Positions 42,716 through 42,785 of a DNA stretch of 42,785 nt are shown here, piece after piece. A model generated the notes under the pieces. The model searched no databases, was not told the origin of the DNA, and saw nothing but the letters and a program-made list of their open reading frames with translations. The position numbers and the translations under genes were made by a program. How positions within the stretch are numbered: position 1 is the stretch's first letter; the number at the start of each line of letters is the position of its first letter. Origin of the DNA: Rhodospirillaceae bacterium (lineage in GTDB: Bacteria > Pseudomonadota > Alphaproteobacteria > Azospirillales > Azospirillaceae); NCBI GenBank assembly GCA_029267445.1, contig JAJUIU010000030.1, forward strand, positions 1 to 42,785. Direction: 5' to 3'.

Positions 42716-42785
42716 TCACTGCTTCAGGCGGTCCAGGATGCCCTTCACGGCGTCAGGACCGGAGGGCGGCGGTTGGGCGGCGGGC
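42716..42785 (-). CDS. 3' end of a leftward gene cut by the window edge
   Basis: The last 23 codons visible read ...PAAQPPPSGPDAVKGILDRLKQ-stop on the minus strand (stop TCA at 42716-42718). A proline-rich linker ending in an amphipathic helix resembles the C-terminus of AsmA-like proteins, but this is too short for a firm assignment. Confidence 0.45.
   Translation of the reverse strand, partial: PAAQPPPSGPDAVKGILDRLKQ

Overview
The window is a chromosomal segment of a GC-rich bacterium (GC near 70% by eye in most lines), most probably an alphaproteobacterium of the Rhodospirillales/Azospirillum type. This rests on family content (DUF1489, DUF3126, an RcdA/DUF1465-like protein, Zn-free L31, a ROSE-type RNA thermometer), on the order coiled-coil protein - zapA - 6S RNA - 5-FTHF cyclo-ligase - YmdB-like phosphodiesterase, and on promoters of the form TTGNNN-17-TANNNN. 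The genus is inference. No rRNA, tRNA, phage, integrase, IS element or CRISPR array was seen inside the window.

Layout, left to right. 1-325: a strong promoter pointing left out of the window. 326-2880 (minus): acyl-CoA dehydrogenase, HMG-CoA lyase and a DUF1489 protein, an acyl-CoA/leucine catabolism operon. 3017-3454: a YqaA-like membrane protein, followed by about 400 bases of palindromic and inverted repeats. 3965-6361 (minus): coiled-coil protein, zapA, 6S RNA (ssrS), folate cyclo-ligase and YmdB-like gene. 6540-9750 (minus): an ATPase plus two ABC-2 permeases. 9996-14489 (plus): transketolase, FkbM-type methyltransferase, gap and a DUF3126 protein. 14520-19620 (minus): a secreted S9 peptidase and a MacAB-like exporter (adaptor, FtsX-type permease, LolD-type ATPase). 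19802-22283 (plus): rhodanese, an unknown protein, class I fructose-bisphosphate aldolase and a ThiE-like enzyme. 22360-22830: a strikingly AT-rich gene for a small three-helix membrane protein, foreign in composition. 22820-23890 (minus): epmA, divergent from a FemAB-like transferase.

24951-28836 (minus) encodes a non-flagellar MotA/MotB-like pair, a small periplasmic OmpA-like protein and an inositol monophosphatase. 28954-29520 is efp, whose lysine is the expected EpmA target. After a repeat-bearing gap of about 670 bases, 30193-34010 is a livHMGF branched-chain amino acid uptake operon without its binding protein. Then come a small membrane protein, an MsbA-like ABC exporter, rpmE, an RcdA-like protein and an Hsp20 gene with a clear ROSE-like thermometer. 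The right end holds propionyl-CoA synthetase, an unknown small protein, a patatin-like phospholipase, 3-hydroxybutyrate dehydrogenase and the 3' tip of another gene; this is a plausible propionate/polyhydroxyalkanoate carbon module.

Most of the window is ordinary housekeeping sequence. The items best worth a second look are the AT-rich PycTM-like orphan (22360-22830), the MotA/MotB/OmpA-like envelope motor locus (24951-27843), the 6S RNA and ROSE elements, and the repeat cluster at 3497-3895.
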